Of a DNA stretch of 64,000 bases, positions 51,995-61,403 are shown in pieces. This DNA is from Streptomyces sp. NRRL F-4489 (lineage in GTDB: Bacteria > Actinomycetota > Actinomycetes > Streptomycetales > Streptomycetaceae): positions 1 to 64,000 of the forward strand of contig NZ_LLZI01000001.1 in NCBI RefSeq assembly GCF_001509485.1, given 5' to 3'. Under the pieces are notes generated by a model. That model had not been told where the DNA came from. It saw only the letters and a program-made list of their open reading frames with translations, and did not search any database. Position numbers and translations under genes: made by a program. Every line of letters begins with the position of its first letter. Position 1 is the stretch's first letter.

Positions 51995-52495
51995 ATGGTG
52001 TTCGACAACATCTTCAACTTCGCGAACAGGGGCGCTGGGCTGTTCTCCGTGAACACCGACGGCACCAAACCGCGGCCGGGTGCCGGCGTCGACTTCGAGG
52101 ACGCCGAGGACGGCACCTACGACGACACGACCACGAGCCTGTTCACCAGCGGGATCCACGGGGCCAACCACCGCGCGAAGGTCGTGCGGGAGGAGTCGCC
52201 CGAGGCGCGGGCCGTCCTGGGCTTCCTCGGCTCCTTCGTCCAGACCGCCCAGGCGTCGGCCGGTGCGCAGGCGCAGTACGCCCAGGATCCCGGCTCGGTG
52301 GCGAACGCGGCAGCCGGCGGTATGCAGACATCGAGTACGACGATCAAGGAGCACGGCGACCTGCAGAAGGACGAGGACCTGAAGGCGCCGAAGAGGAGCG
52401 ATTTCACGGCACCCGAGCCCCCGGAATCCCCCAAGGCGGAGAAGCCCGCCAACCCCCCGAAGGCGACCGCCGAGAAGCCGGACCGTTCCGAGTAG
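51995..52495 (+). CDS. unknown acidic, Pro-rich cassette protein
   Basis: This 166-residue protein begins MVFDNIFNFANRGAGLFSVN. It then has an acidic GVDFEDAEDGTYDDTTTS, a helical middle (EARAVLGFLGSFVQTAQASA) and a long disordered Pro/Lys/Glu tail. No family is recognised. AAGGG eight bases before ATG 51995 favours that start over GTG 51986. It follows the aerolysin-like gene by 46 bases and is likely co-transcribed, perhaps as a chaperone or partner. Confidence 0.65.
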   Translation: MVFDNIFNFANRGAGLFSVNTDGTKPRPGAGVDFEDAEDGTYDDTTTSLFTSGIHGANHRAKVVREESPEARAVLGFLGSFVQTAQASAGAQAQYAQDPGSVANAAAGGMQTSSTTIKEHGDLQKDEDLKAPKRSDFTAPEPPESPKAEKPANPPKATAEKPDRSE

Positions 52496-52557
52496 CGACC
52501 GGCCTCCGAGGGGGTCAGGGGCACCGTCGTCCCTGGCCCCCTCGGGCGTTCCGTGCG

Positions 52558-54087
52558 TTACACGGGGAGCAACTGCCACTGCCGGCCCCGGTGGTCGCCG
52601 TCCGCCGCGTGCTGTTTGATCACCGTACGGGCGTTGGTGTCGACGTGCAGGAGCAGACCGCTGTTCCCGTTGGCGATCTCGTAGACCCGCTCGGAGTCGG
52701 TCGCGGAGCCCACCGGGATCAGCCGCCACTGCTGGTGGCGCGCGTCGGCGCCCTCGTAGTCGCGCTGCGCGACCGCCGCGCCGACCGCCGTCCCCCCTCC
52801 GACGACTTCCAGGACCTTGCCGCTGCGGACGTTCTCGATGCGGTAGAGGACCTCGCCGTCGCCGTCCTGGCCCACGACGAACAGCCGCCACCGCTGGGTA
52901 TCCCGGCGGGCGGCCAGGCTCTGCTGGATCTCGGCCCCGTCCTTGAGGGACTCCCCCACGACCCCCATCCGCAGCTTGCTCCGGACGTTGCCCCAGGAGA
53001 CCACCGTGCCGGACTCGGGCAGGCCGGCCATCTTCGCGGAGGCGATCTTCCGGATGCGGTGGCCGCCGTACTCGATGATGTAGAGGGTGTCGACGCAGTC
53101 CACAGCGAGCCCGAGCGGGCCGTTCAGCTGGGCCGAGGCCGCCGGACCGCCGTCACCGCCGGAGCCCGCGGTGCCCGTGCCGGCGACCGTACTGATCGTG
53201 CCGTCCGCCGTCACCTTCCGGACCCGGTGATTGTTGTATTCGGCGATGTAGAGGACGCCGGTGCTGTCCACCACCACCGCGAGCGCGCGGTTCAGCTGGG
53301 CCGAGGCCGCCGGACCGCCGTCACCGCTGAAGCCCGCGGTGCCCGTGCCGGCGACCGTACAGATCGTGCCGTCCGCCGTCACCTTCCGGACCCGGTGGCT
53401 TCCGTCCTCGGTGATGTAGAGGACGCCCGCGCCATCCACCGCCACTCCGTACGGGCGGTTCAGCTGGGCCGAAACGGCGGGGCCGCCGTCTCCGTTGGAT
53501 CCCGCGGAGGTGGTCCCCGCAACCGTGCTGATGTTCCCGTCCGCCGTGACCTTCCGGACCCGGTGGTTGCCGTACTCGGCGATGTAGAGGGCGCCGGTGC
53601 TGTCCACCGCCACACCGAAGGGGCGGTTCAACCGGGCGGCGGTGGCGGGACCGCCATCACCGCTGAAGCCCGCGGTGCCCGTGCCGGCGACCGTGCTGAT
53701 CTTCCCATCGGGCGTAACCTTCCGGACCCGGTGGTTCTGGTCGTCGGCGATGTAGACGGCGCCTTCACTGTCCACCGCCACTTCACGCGGATAGTTCAAC
53801 TGCGCTGAGGCGGCAGGGCCGTTGTCCCCCCTCGGTCCCGCACTCCCGTTCCCCGCGACCGTACTGACCTTCCCGTCGGTCGTGATTTTTCGGACCCGGT
53901 GGTTGCCGTAGTCCGAGAAGTAGACGGTCCCGGTGCTGTCCACCGCGATCCCGTACGGGGACTTCGACTGAGCCGCAACGGCAGGCCCGTTGTCGCCTGT
54001 GAACCCCGCCTGCCCGGTGCCCAGGACCGTGCTGATCTGAGGGGTGGAGTTCTCGTCACCTTCGGCCGCCTCTGGCGCAGTGCTCAT
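52558..54087 (-). CDS. NHL six-repeat propeller with ricin-like C-terminal domain
   Basis: This 509-residue protein has six NHL repeats in residues 10-335. Each follows STVAGTGTAGFSGDGGPAAS, a RP.GVAVDSTG strand and NHRVRKVT. A ricin-type beta-trefoil follows at about 385-509 (QRWRLFVVGQDGDGE, QQWRLIPV, RQWQLLPV). Repeat sequence is very uniform, so the blades are recently duplicated. It has no signal peptide. The start at 54087 is chosen because AAAGG precedes it by five bases. The NHL propeller should bind protein or RNA and the trefoil sugar. Confidence 0.85.
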   Translation of the reverse strand: MSTAPEAAEGDENSTPQISTVLGTGQAGFTGDNGPAVAAQSKSPYGIAVDSTGTVYFSDYGNHRVRKITTDGKVSTVAGNGSAGPRGDNGPAASAQLNYPREVAVDSEGAVYIADDQNHRVRKVTPDGKISTVAGTGTAGFSGDGGPATAARLNRPFGVAVDSTGALYIAEYGNHRVRKVTADGNISTVAGTTSAGSNGDGGPAVSAQLNRPYGVAVDGAGVLYITEDGSHRVRKVTADGTICTVAGTGTAGFSGDGGPAASAQLNRALAVVVDSTGVLYIAEYNNHRVRKVTADGTISTVAGTGTAGSGGDGGPAASAQLNGPLGLAVDCVDTLYIIEYGGHRIRKIASAKMAGLPESGTVVSWGNVRSKLRMGVVGESLKDGAEIQQSLAARRDTQRWRLFVVGQDGDGEVLYRIENVRSGKVLEVVGGGTAVGAAVAQRDYEGADARHQQWRLIPVGSATDSERVYEIANGNSGLLLHVDTNARTVIKQHAADGDHRGRQWQLLPV

Positions 54088-54220
54088 CGTCATCCTTTAT
54101 CGCTCGCCGGCCGCCGACTACAAGCGGTCGTCACGTGACTCCAGAAAGTCAGAAGCGCGTTGGGGCGGCAAGTCCACTCACGAGTGGTTTCATGGCGTGC
54201 CTTGATGAGCCGTCAAACCG

Positions 54221-55345
54221 TCAGCGGGGCTTCTTTTTCTCCCTGCGCTCCTTGGCCGCCGCACGGCGGGCCTCTTCCTGGTCCCACAGGGCCTTCAATT
54301 CAAGGGCTTCCTCGCTGAGTTCGAGTGGCTCGTTCTCGTCCTTCCAGAGGCCCTTTTCCTTGAGCTGCTGGGCGTGGACCTCCACCGGGGGCTGCGAGTC
54401 GAAGTCACTGGGGCGCGGTCCCTCCGGGCCGTCGGGGCCGATGCGGATCAGGCGCTCGACGCGGGTGATGCGGAACCGCCGTCCGTCCACGCACAGGGTG
54501 TTGCTCCGCTTCGCGTCCAAGACGTCGGCGGCGCGCGCGTATGCGGCCCGCTTCTCGTCGGAGAGTTTGAAGCGGAACGGCGCCATCACCCGCAGCCACG
54601 CGGCCAGACCGTCCCGGGCCTGCTGCGGGGTGCTGTCCGAGGCGGCGGGGGTCTGCGCCTTCCAGCGCCCGTCGACCCGTTCCGACACCATGAACACCGC
54701 CGGCAGCAGTACACCGCCCGGGTAATTCTCGACGGCCCGCACCGCGTCCTCGCACACCTCGGGCGGGGCGCCGGGGGCCACTCCGACGAACTGCACGAGG
54801 TCCAGCTTCAGCAGGCTTTCGGACATCCCCGCGCTGATGTAGGGGTCAACGATGAATCCCTTGGTGCGGGACGGCATCCGATACGCCTCGCCGACCTCCG
54901 CCGGGTCGGGGTCCGAGGGGCGGGGCGGTTCGGGACCGCTGCGGCCCATGCGGATGAACTTCGAGGCGCGCACGATGCGGAACCGCTCGCCGCGGACCCG
55001 GAGTTCGTCGATGACCTCGTGATCCATCCGCAGCGCCGCCGCCATCCACGTCCGCGCCGCCTGCGCGTCACCGGCGTCCTCGGCTTCTTTGGCGCGCCTG
55101 CGGAAGTGCGACCCCAGGGAGTCCCTGGCGGGCTGCGGTTCGGCGGCGCCGTACTCGCACAACTCCCAGCCGCCGGTGTCGCGCTCGGTCGCGTAGAAGA
55201 ACTCCGGCATGCCCACGCCCAGCAGGTCGGGGTAGTGCTCCCGCGCCTGCCACGCCTCCTGGTCGGCGAAGGCCGCGATGGGCCCCTCCTGCGGGGCGAT
55301 CCGGAAGGTGAGATAGGCGGGCACCCGGTCCTCGTAACCATTCAC
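54221..55345 (-). CDS. DUF5954 family protein
   Basis: This 374-residue actinobacterial family is built of two similar halves, each with RFRIxRxxxxIRxGxxGPExPRPSD (VRGERFRIVRASKFIRMG at about 115 and VDGRRFRITRVERLIRIG at about 285). The C-terminus is a charged helix ending in Lys-rich sequence. The function is unknown. It lies downstream of the lectin/NHL gene on the same strand and may be an unrelated housekeeping neighbour or an immunity factor. Confidence 0.75.
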   Translation of the reverse strand: MNGYEDRVPAYLTFRIAPQEGPIAAFADQEAWQAREHYPDLLGVGMPEFFYATERDTGGWELCEYGAAEPQPARDSLGSHFRRRAKEAEDAGDAQAARTWMAAALRMDHEVIDELRVRGERFRIVRASKFIRMGRSGPEPPRPSDPDPAEVGEAYRMPSRTKGFIVDPYISAGMSESLLKLDLVQFVGVAPGAPPEVCEDAVRAVENYPGGVLLPAVFMVSERVDGRWKAQTPAASDSTPQQARDGLAAWLRVMAPFRFKLSDEKRAAYARAADVLDAKRSNTLCVDGRRFRITRVERLIRIGPDGPEGPRPSDFDSQPPVEVHAQQLKEKGLWKDENEPLELSEEALELKALWDQEEARRAAAKERREKKKPR

Positions 55346-55647
55346 ATACGCAGTGTGACGGATCCGTGACGGACTCCGCCGGGGAATCGGGGAATTGGCG
55401 CCTCCGCGGCGGCGCGGCGGTGGCTGGCCCTGGTCACTGCGCCCGAGTCACCCAGCCCCGGGGACCAGCAGGGGGCCGCGTCGTCCGGCCGTCCAGAGGA
55501 GGAGGGCGAAGCACCGGTCTCCTGCACATCGCCGTGAACGCGGTCTTCCGGATGCGCGGCGCCCCGCTCACGGTCCGGATCGCCGGCCCGCAGCTCGGCC
55601 GGGACACCGTCACCCGGATCGTCGCCCTCGCCCGCTGGCTGACCCCG
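55346..55647. other. intergenic region with a coding-like scrap
   Basis: A plus-strand scrap at about 55521-55645 reads LHIAVNAVFRMRGAPLTVRI then AGPQLGRDTVTRIVALARWL, which looks like real protein, but there is no start or domain and it meets the next gene's end. Otherwise nothing is supported. Confidence 0.35.
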
Positions 55648-56271
55648 TCAGCCGATCCCGGCGGCCGTCGCCGCCAGGGACAGCACCAAGGCGCCGAACG
55701 CCCCCGCCGCGCCGTAAAGCCGTAGTTCACGCCGGTCACGATGCCGGCGGACGTACCGTACGACGGCCCAGGCGAACGCCAGTCCGCCGATGAGGAACCA
55801 CGGGCCCCACAGGCACAGATACCAACGCGTCAGCCCGGCCGTCTCCTGCCCGACCGACACCACCCCGGTCTCGGCCAAGGCCCCCTGGACGACGAAGAGG
55901 CCACCGTGCCAGGCAAGCAGCACCGCCGCGCCGCTGCCGCACCCGACCAGGAGCCGACTGGTCCGCCGCCCGCGCGGCCGCGTCAGACCGATCCCGATCA
56001 CCGACCCGACGAGCTTGAGGCAACCCGTCGCCCACAGGACGGCCACAAACCACGGCACGCCGTCCTCGGCGAGCCGCACCAGTGACGGCGCGACCGTGGA
56101 CCGCGCGCCGAAGGTGTTGCCTGTTGCCCACACGAAACTGGGAAGGGCGAACAAGAGGCCCCACATCGCGGCTGTGTATGCGGGCCATGTGCCCAGGCGT
56201 GCCGGGTTGTCGATCCCGCCCATGTCGCCCATGGTGTCGATGCCGTCGTCCGTAGTCCATGTCGTTGACAT
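55648..56271 (-). CDS. DUF3995 membrane protein
   Basis: This 207-residue protein has about five membrane helices. YTAAMWGLLFALPSFVWATG and LWGPWFLIGGLAFAWAV are typical of the DUF3995 family. The Trp/Pro-rich first helix and GPWFLIGG last helix identify it. The ATG at 56271 is the family start. It lies 92 bases beyond the aspartase gene and may be transcribed with it, although a palindrome lies between. Confidence 0.8.
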   Translation of the reverse strand: MSTTWTTDDGIDTMGDMGGIDNPARLGTWPAYTAAMWGLLFALPSFVWATGNTFGARSTVAPSLVRLAEDGVPWFVAVLWATGCLKLVGSVIGIGLTRPRGRRTSRLLVGCGSGAAVLLAWHGGLFVVQGALAETGVVSVGQETAGLTRWYLCLWGPWFLIGGLAFAWAVVRYVRRHRDRRELRLYGAAGAFGALVLSLAATAAGIG

Positions 56272-56326
56272 GACTGCAGCCTGGTCCGGGCCCGCGGCCT
56301 GGGCATCCGCCGCAGGGACGGTCCGC

Positions 56327-56342
56327 CTCCCCCGCGCGGGGG
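56327..56342 (-). terminator. GC palindrome after aspA
   Basis: TCCCCCGCGCGGGGGA is a perfect 16-base palindrome 22 bases past the aspA stop. It can form a compact hairpin and may end the catabolic operon. Confidence 0.5.
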
Positions 56343-56363
56343 AAGCCCATGGCGAGCCCGCCG

Positions 56364-57812
56364 CTACGGCTGGGCCGCCGCCGGGCCGGTGAGGCGGGCC
56401 GGGGAGAGGAGTTCGTCCAGCTGGGCGTCGTCCAGTGTGCCGGATTCCCGGAGCAGGTCCCGGATGCTGCGCCGGGTGGTCACCGCCTGCTTGGCCAGGG
56501 CGCTGGCCGCTTCGTAGCCAATGACGGTGGTCAGGGCGGTGATGACGCCGACGGATTCCTCGACCTGGCGGCGCAGGCGGCCGGCGTTGGCGGTGATGCC
56601 TGAGACGCAGCGGGTGGCCAGGGTGCGGCAGCCGGCGGTGAGGTGCCCGGCGGAGGTGAGGAGTGCGTGGGCGATGATCGGCTCGAAGGCGTTGAGCTGC
56701 AGTTGTCCGGCCTCGGCGGCCATGGTGACGGTGAGGTCGTTGCCGATCACTTCGAAGGCGATCTGGTTGACGACTTCCGGGATGACGGGGTTGACCTTGC
56801 CCGGCATGATGCTCGAACCGGCCTGTACGCGCGGCAGGTTGAGCTCGTTGAGGCCGGTCTGCGGTCCGGACGAGAGCAGCCGGAGGTCGTTGCAGATTTT
56901 GGAGAGTTTCACGGCCACGCGCTTGAGGACGCCCGACAGGTGGACGAAGACGCCGGTGTCCTGGGTGGCCTCCACGAGGTCGCCGGAGGTGACCAGCGGC
57001 AGCCCGGTGAGGTGGCGGAGGTGCCGGCAGACCGTCTGCGGATAGCGGGGGTGTGCGTTGAGGCCGGTGCCGATGGCGGTGCCGCCGAGGTTGATCTCGT
57101 GGAGCAGGGCCGCCGCTTCGGTCAGGCGCTGTTCGTCCTCGGCGAGGGTGGCGGCGAAGGCGGAGAATTCCTGGCCCAGCGTCATCGGTACCGCGTCCTG
57201 GAGCTGGGTGCGGCCCACCTTCACGATCTCCGCGAACTCCTTGCCCTTGGCCGTGAAGGCCGCGCGCAGCTCGGCCAGGGCGGCGAGGAGCGCGTCGGCG
57301 TGCGACCGGAGGGCTATCTTCACCGCGGTGGGATAGACGTCGTTGGTGCTCTGGCCCTGGTTGACGCTGTCGAGGGGGTGGAGGTGTTCGTACGCGCCCT
57401 TGGGGTGGCCGAGGAGTTCCAGGGCCCGGTTGGCGATCACCTCGTTGGCGTTCATGTGGGAGGACGTTCCGGCGCCGCCTTGGATGACGTCGACGGTGAA
57501 CTGGTCGTGCCAGCGGCCCGCGGCGATCTCCTCGCAGGCGGCCGTGATGGCCGCGGCCTTCTCCGGGGCGAGCAGGCCGAGTTCGCGGTTCGCCAGGGCG
57601 GCCGCGTGCTTGACCTGGGCGAGGGCCACGACCAGGGCGGGGTGCCTGGCAAGGGGGGTGCCGGTGATGGGGAAGTTCTCCATGGCGCGGAGGGTGTGGA
57701 TCCCGTAGTACGCGGAGTGCGGGACGCGGCGTTCGCCCAGCAGGTCGTGTTCGGTGCGCGAGGTGCACTCCCTGCGCGAACCGGCGTCTGCCGGGCGGCC
57801 GTTGGTGGTCAA
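56364..57812 (-). CDS. aspA: aspartate ammonia-lyase (aspartase)
   Basis: This 482-residue fumarase/aspartase superfamily protein has QGGAGTSSHMNANEVIANRA at residue 111 and the signature GSSIMPGKVNP at residue 332 with its flexible catalytic loop Ser. The first motif is closer to aspartase than fumarase. It splits L-aspartate to fumarate and ammonia. Its start overlaps the dihydroorotase stop by four bases, so translation is coupled. Placed after dihydroorotase and the carbamoyl hydrolase, it is the final step of an orotate-to-fumarate route. Confidence 0.93.
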   Translation of the reverse strand: MTTNGRPADAGSRRECTSRTEHDLLGERRVPHSAYYGIHTLRAMENFPITGTPLARHPALVVALAQVKHAAALANRELGLLAPEKAAAITAACEEIAAGRWHDQFTVDVIQGGAGTSSHMNANEVIANRALELLGHPKGAYEHLHPLDSVNQGQSTNDVYPTAVKIALRSHADALLAALAELRAAFTAKGKEFAEIVKVGRTQLQDAVPMTLGQEFSAFAATLAEDEQRLTEAAALLHEINLGGTAIGTGLNAHPRYPQTVCRHLRHLTGLPLVTSGDLVEATQDTGVFVHLSGVLKRVAVKLSKICNDLRLLSSGPQTGLNELNLPRVQAGSSIMPGKVNPVIPEVVNQIAFEVIGNDLTVTMAAEAGQLQLNAFEPIIAHALLTSAGHLTAGCRTLATRCVSGITANAGRLRRQVEESVGVITALTTVIGYEAASALAKQAVTTRRSIRDLLRESGTLDDAQLDELLSPARLTGPAAAQP

Positions 57813-59176
57813 CGTCGGGGCTCCTTCTCGGCCGTGAGGGGCAGCAGGTCGATGCGGTCGTGGGTGAGCCGGCCGCCCACCGCCGTCGCAACGACCCGGT
57901 TGCGGAAGGTCATCGAGGCGAAGGGGGTGTTGGTGGAGAGGCTGTGGAGCTCGCCGGTGTCGACCCGCCAGTCAGCCTCCGGATCGATGAGGGTGAAGGT
58001 GGCCGGCTCCCCGGCTCGCAGCGGACGCCCGGCGAGCGCTGTAATGCCGCCGATACGGGCGGGTTGGTGGGACATCACCCCGGCGATCCGCGCCCAGTCC
58101 GGGCCGCCGCCGCTGGTGACCAGGACCTCCGCCACCACGGACAGCGCGGTCTCCAGTCCGAGCATGCCGAACGGCGCGTGGCACCAGTCGTTCGCCTTGC
58201 GGTGCGCGGGGTGCGGGGCGTGATCGGTCGCCACGGCGTCGAGGGTGCCGTCCGCGAGGGCGGCGCGCAGGGCCGTGACGTCGGCGGCCGACCGCAGCGG
58301 CGGATTGACCTTGTAGAGCGGGTCGGCTTCCGCCGCCGACCGGTCGGTGAGCATCAGGTGGTGGGGCGCCACTTCGGCGGTGACCGGCCAGCCCTGCTGT
58401 TTGGCCCAGCGGACGACGGCGACCGTGCCGGCCGTGGAGACGTGGCAGATGTGCAGCGGGCTGCCGGTCTCCGCGGCCAGGACGACATCGCGGGCCGCGA
58501 TCGTCTCCTCGGCCACGGCCGGCCAGGGCGGCAGGCCGGTGTGGTCCGCCACCGGCCCGGCGTTGATCTGGCCGTCGCCGGCGAGCCGGGGGCACTGCGC
58601 GTGCTGGGCGATGACCGTCCCGGCCTCCCGGCTGGCCAGCAGTGCCTCGCGCAGCAGTTGGGGGTCGTCCACGCACCGGCCGTCGTCGGAGAAGAGGCGT
58701 GCGCCGGCCCGCGCCATGCCGCCGATCGGGGCGAGTGACTGGCCCCGCAGCCCGGTGGTGACGGCTCCGACCGGGTGCACGCGGCAGGCGCCCACGCGCC
58801 CGGCCAGGTCGGTGATCGATTCGACGCGCCGCGGGGTGTCGGTGACGGGCCGGCAGTTGGCCATGGCGAAGACGTCGGAGTAGCCGCCGGCGGCCGCCGC
58901 GCGGGTTCCGGAGGCGATCGTCTCGCTGTCCTCACCGCCCGGCTCCCGCAGATGGGTGTGCAGGTCGACGAAGGCGGGGAGCATGACCAGGCCCGAGACG
59001 TCGACGCGGCGGGCGGCGGTGCCGTCGTCCGCTCCGGGCCCCATCGCGGCGATCCGGCCGCTGTCGATCCGTACGTCGGTGGCGCCCTGGCCCAGGACGC
59101 GTACGCCGCGCAGGAGGACCGAGTCGAGGGGGCCGAGGGGGCGCGCCACCGGGGGCTGTTCCGGCGGCGGCGTCAT
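57809..59176 (-). CDS. pyrC: dihydroorotase
   Basis: This 455-residue amidohydrolase has HxH metal ligands in VDLHTHLREPG (near residue 73), then FSDDGRCVDD, HICHVSTAGT and the catalytic Asp in DAVATDHAPHP. These are the class I dihydroorotase signatures. The enzyme interconverts dihydroorotate and N-carbamoyl-L-aspartate. Its start overlaps the stop of the PyrK-like gene, and its stop overlaps aspA. Linkage to aspartase and a carbamoyl-amino-acid hydrolase, and lack of pyrB or carAB nearby, suggest the hydrolytic direction. Confidence 0.93.
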   Translation of the reverse strand: MTPPPEQPPVARPLGPLDSVLLRGVRVLGQGATDVRIDSGRIAAMGPGADDGTAARRVDVSGLVMLPAFVDLHTHLREPGGEDSETIASGTRAAAAGGYSDVFAMANCRPVTDTPRRVESITDLAGRVGACRVHPVGAVTTGLRGQSLAPIGGMARAGARLFSDDGRCVDDPQLLREALLASREAGTVIAQHAQCPRLAGDGQINAGPVADHTGLPPWPAVAEETIAARDVVLAAETGSPLHICHVSTAGTVAVVRWAKQQGWPVTAEVAPHHLMLTDRSAAEADPLYKVNPPLRSAADVTALRAALADGTLDAVATDHAPHPAHRKANDWCHAPFGMLGLETALSVVAEVLVTSGGGPDWARIAGVMSHQPARIGGITALAGRPLRAGEPATFTLIDPEADWRVDTGELHSLSTNTPFASMTFRNRVVATAVGGRLTHDRIDLLPLTAEKEPRR

Positions 59177-60057
59177 ATCTCCGCCCTCCCCGGCGCGTAG
59201 CGGAAGACGGGGCCGTCGGCGCAGATCAGCGGTGACTCCTGCGGGCCGCCGCGGGTGCCGGTCGCGCAGCCGTGGCAGTAGCCCAGCCCGCAGGCCATAT
59301 GGGCTTCCAGCGACACCTGGACGTCGGCGTGCCAGCGGTCGCCCAGCTCGCGGCACAGGCGCGCGAGCCGTTCGGAACCGCAGGTCATGATCTGCTGCGG
59401 CGGATCGGCGTCCAGTGTCGTGGTCAGCGTCCGCCGCAGGGCCGCGACGGAGCTGCTGCCGTCGGCGTCGTGGACTTCGTGGACCGCGGCGGCGCCGTAC
59501 GCGCGGTAGCGCGGACCGCCGATGACGGTGGACGCGTCGCGGCCGCTGGCGACCGCGATGACGTCCGTGGGCGTGCCGGCCAGATCCTGGGCGACGGTGG
59601 TCAGCGAGCAGGTCCCGATGCCCCGGCCGACCAGCAGGACGCGGCGGGCGGACGGGTCGAGGTCGAAGCCCTGGCCCAGCGGTCCGACGCAGAGCAGGCG
59701 CTCGCCGGGGCGGAAGGTGGTGAGCAGCCGGGTGCCGTCGCCGACCACACCGTAGATCACCTCGATGGTGCCGGCCCGGGCGTCCCGGCGGTAGAGGGCC
59801 ATGGGGCGCGGCAGCACGGGGGCCCGTTCGCCGTCGCGGGCGACGGTGAGCATGACGAACTGGCCTGCCTGGGCGCGGGAGGCGATGGTGGGGGCTTCCA
59901 GGCAGAGGTAGTGGTAGCGGTCGGCGACCTGGGTGTGTTCCCGTACGGTCGCCCGGTGCCACGTCGGCTCCGGCCGCGCGGCGCCCCCGGACCGGATCGG
60001 GGTGACGGCCTCGTGGATCTGGGCGGCGGCCTCGTTGACCGGCGTGGGGTGGGACAT
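59173..60057 (-). CDS. pyrK: dihydroorotate dehydrogenase electron-transfer subunit (PyrK-like)
   Basis: This 294-residue protein has an FAD-binding beta barrel (YHYLCLEAPTIASRAQAGQF, then RPMALYRRD), an NAD-binding ferredoxin-reductase domain (RVLLVGRGIGTCSL) and a C-terminal [2Fe-2S] site with four cysteines (ACGLGYCHGCATG then PLICADGP). GGAGAGG before ATG 60057 fixes the start. PyrK passes electrons between NAD(H) and the PyrD subunit. Streptomyces pyrimidine synthesis normally uses a PyrK-independent enzyme, so this copy suits a NAD-linked orotate reductase. The PyrD partner is not in the window. Confidence 0.88.
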   Translation of the reverse strand: MSHPTPVNEAAAQIHEAVTPIRSGGAARPEPTWHRATVREHTQVADRYHYLCLEAPTIASRAQAGQFVMLTVARDGERAPVLPRPMALYRRDARAGTIEVIYGVVGDGTRLLTTFRPGERLLCVGPLGQGFDLDPSARRVLLVGRGIGTCSLTTVAQDLAGTPTDVIAVASGRDASTVIGGPRYRAYGAAAVHEVHDADGSSSVAALRRTLTTTLDADPPQQIMTCGSERLARLCRELGDRWHADVQVSLEAHMACGLGYCHGCATGTRGGPQESPLICADGPVFRYAPGRAEI

Positions 60058-60089
60058 GGTCCTCTCCTTGCTTGCTGGTGCCGCGGACC

Positions 60090-61403
60090 TCATGCCTGGC
60101 CACCGTCCGCGGCCTCGGGAGCCGGCCGCCGGAACTGCCGGTCGAGCGCGAGCAGACCGGCGGCGAGCGCTTCGGTGCCCACGGCGAGTTCGTCCGCGCT
60201 CGTCCACTCGACGGGACTGTGGCTGATGCCGTCCCGGCTGGGCACGAAGAGCATGGCGGTGGGGACGACGTGGTTGACCATCTGGCTGTCGTGACTGGCA
60301 CCGCTCGGCAGGACGCGGTAGTCGATCCCGAGATCCCCACAGGTGGCGGCGATGACGTCGCGCAGCTGGCGGGGCAGGACCACCGGGGAGGCGTCGGCCA
60401 GGGTGGTGGCGGCCAGGGCCACCTTGCGGCGCAGGCAGACGTCCTGGGCCCGTTCGACGAGTTCGGCGGCCGTGTGCCGCTGCCGGTCGCTGTCCACGTC
60501 CCGTACGTCGACGTAGAGCCGGGTCTGTCCGGCGATGGTGGTCAGGGAGCCAGGCAGGGCTTCCAACTTCCCCACGCTGATCCGCGTCCCGCGATGCCTG
60601 GTGTCGTTGGCGAGGGCCTCGGCCAGCAGCACGATCTCGGCGGCCGCGGTCATGGCGTCCGCGCGCAGATGCATCGGGGTGCCGCCGGTGTGGGAGGCCC
60701 GGCCGGTCACGTCAAGGCGGAGGCGGGTGCTGCCCGAGATCCGGTCCACCACGCCCACCGGTGTGGCAGTGGATTCCAGGACGCTGCCCTGCTCGATGTG
60801 CAGTTCCAGGAAGGCCGCCCACTCCCCCGGCGCCCAGCGCGCCCGGGAGACGTCGCGGGGTTCCAGGCCGACCGCACGCATGGCGTCGGCCAGACTGATG
60901 CCATCGGCGTCCACCTTGGTGTCCAGGTCCTCCGGCCCGGTCAGTCCGGCGGCGATACGGCTGCCGGTGCATGCCTGGCCGAAGCGGGCGCCTTCCTCGG
61001 CGGCGAAGGCCACGAACCTTACGGGGTGGGCGTGTTCGATGCCGTGCTCGGCGTAGAGGCGGGCCGTCTCCATGGCGGCCACCACCCCGGCGATGCCGTC
61101 GTAGGCGCCGGCGTTGGGCACGCTGTCCAGGTGGGAGCCGGTGCCGAGGGCCGGCAGGTCGGGTTGCGTGCCGGCGCGTTCGGCGATGGTGTTGCCGGCT
61201 TCGTCGGTCCACGCGGTCAGGCCGAGCGCGGTCATCTCGCGGGTGAACGCGGCGTGTGCCCGGCGCTCCAGGGGCGTGTAGGCGAGGCGCGTGACGCCGG
61301 GGCCCGAGTCGGGTTCGGACAGCGCGGCGAAGGCGTCGATCCGCTCCTGGAGCCGGGCCGGACTGGCACCGAGTCGGCGGGTTGCGGTGGCTGTGCCGTT
61401 CAT
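60090..61403 (-). CDS. M20-family N-carbamoyl-amino-acid hydrolase (ureidosuccinase candidate)
   Basis: This 437-residue member of the allantoate amidohydrolase/beta-ureidopropionase/hydantoinase M20 family has metal ligands in GTGSHLDSVPNAGAYDGIAG, FAAEEGARF, HIEQG and SGASHDSQM. The dimerisation and lid region SHTGGTPMHLRADA is intact. Enzymes of this group release ammonia and carbon dioxide from N-carbamoyl amino acids. With dihydroorotase upstream and aspartase downstream in pathway order, the predicted substrate is N-carbamoyl-L-aspartate. Its ATG overlaps the stop of the PRTase-like gene. Confidence 0.85.
   Translation of the reverse strand: MNGTATATRRLGASPARLQERIDAFAALSEPDSGPGVTRLAYTPLERRAHAAFTREMTALGLTAWTDEAGNTIAERAGTQPDLPALGTGSHLDSVPNAGAYDGIAGVVAAMETARLYAEHGIEHAHPVRFVAFAAEEGARFGQACTGSRIAAGLTGPEDLDTKVDADGISLADAMRAVGLEPRDVSRARWAPGEWAAFLELHIEQGSVLESTATPVGVVDRISGSTRLRLDVTGRASHTGGTPMHLRADAMTAAAEIVLLAEALANDTRHRGTRISVGKLEALPGSLTTIAGQTRLYVDVRDVDSDRQRHTAAELVERAQDVCLRRKVALAATTLADASPVVLPRQLRDVIAATCGDLGIDYRVLPSGASHDSQMVNHVVPTAMLFVPSRDGISHSPVEWTSADELAVGTEALAAGLLALDRQFRRPAPEAADGGQA

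Noticed and set aside
56364..60057. Reading pyrC and pyrK as the ordinary biosynthetic pyrimidine cluster
   Set aside because: No pyrB, carA, carB, pyrF or pyrR is present, while aspartase and a carbamoyl-amino-acid hydrolase are fused into the same overlapping operon.
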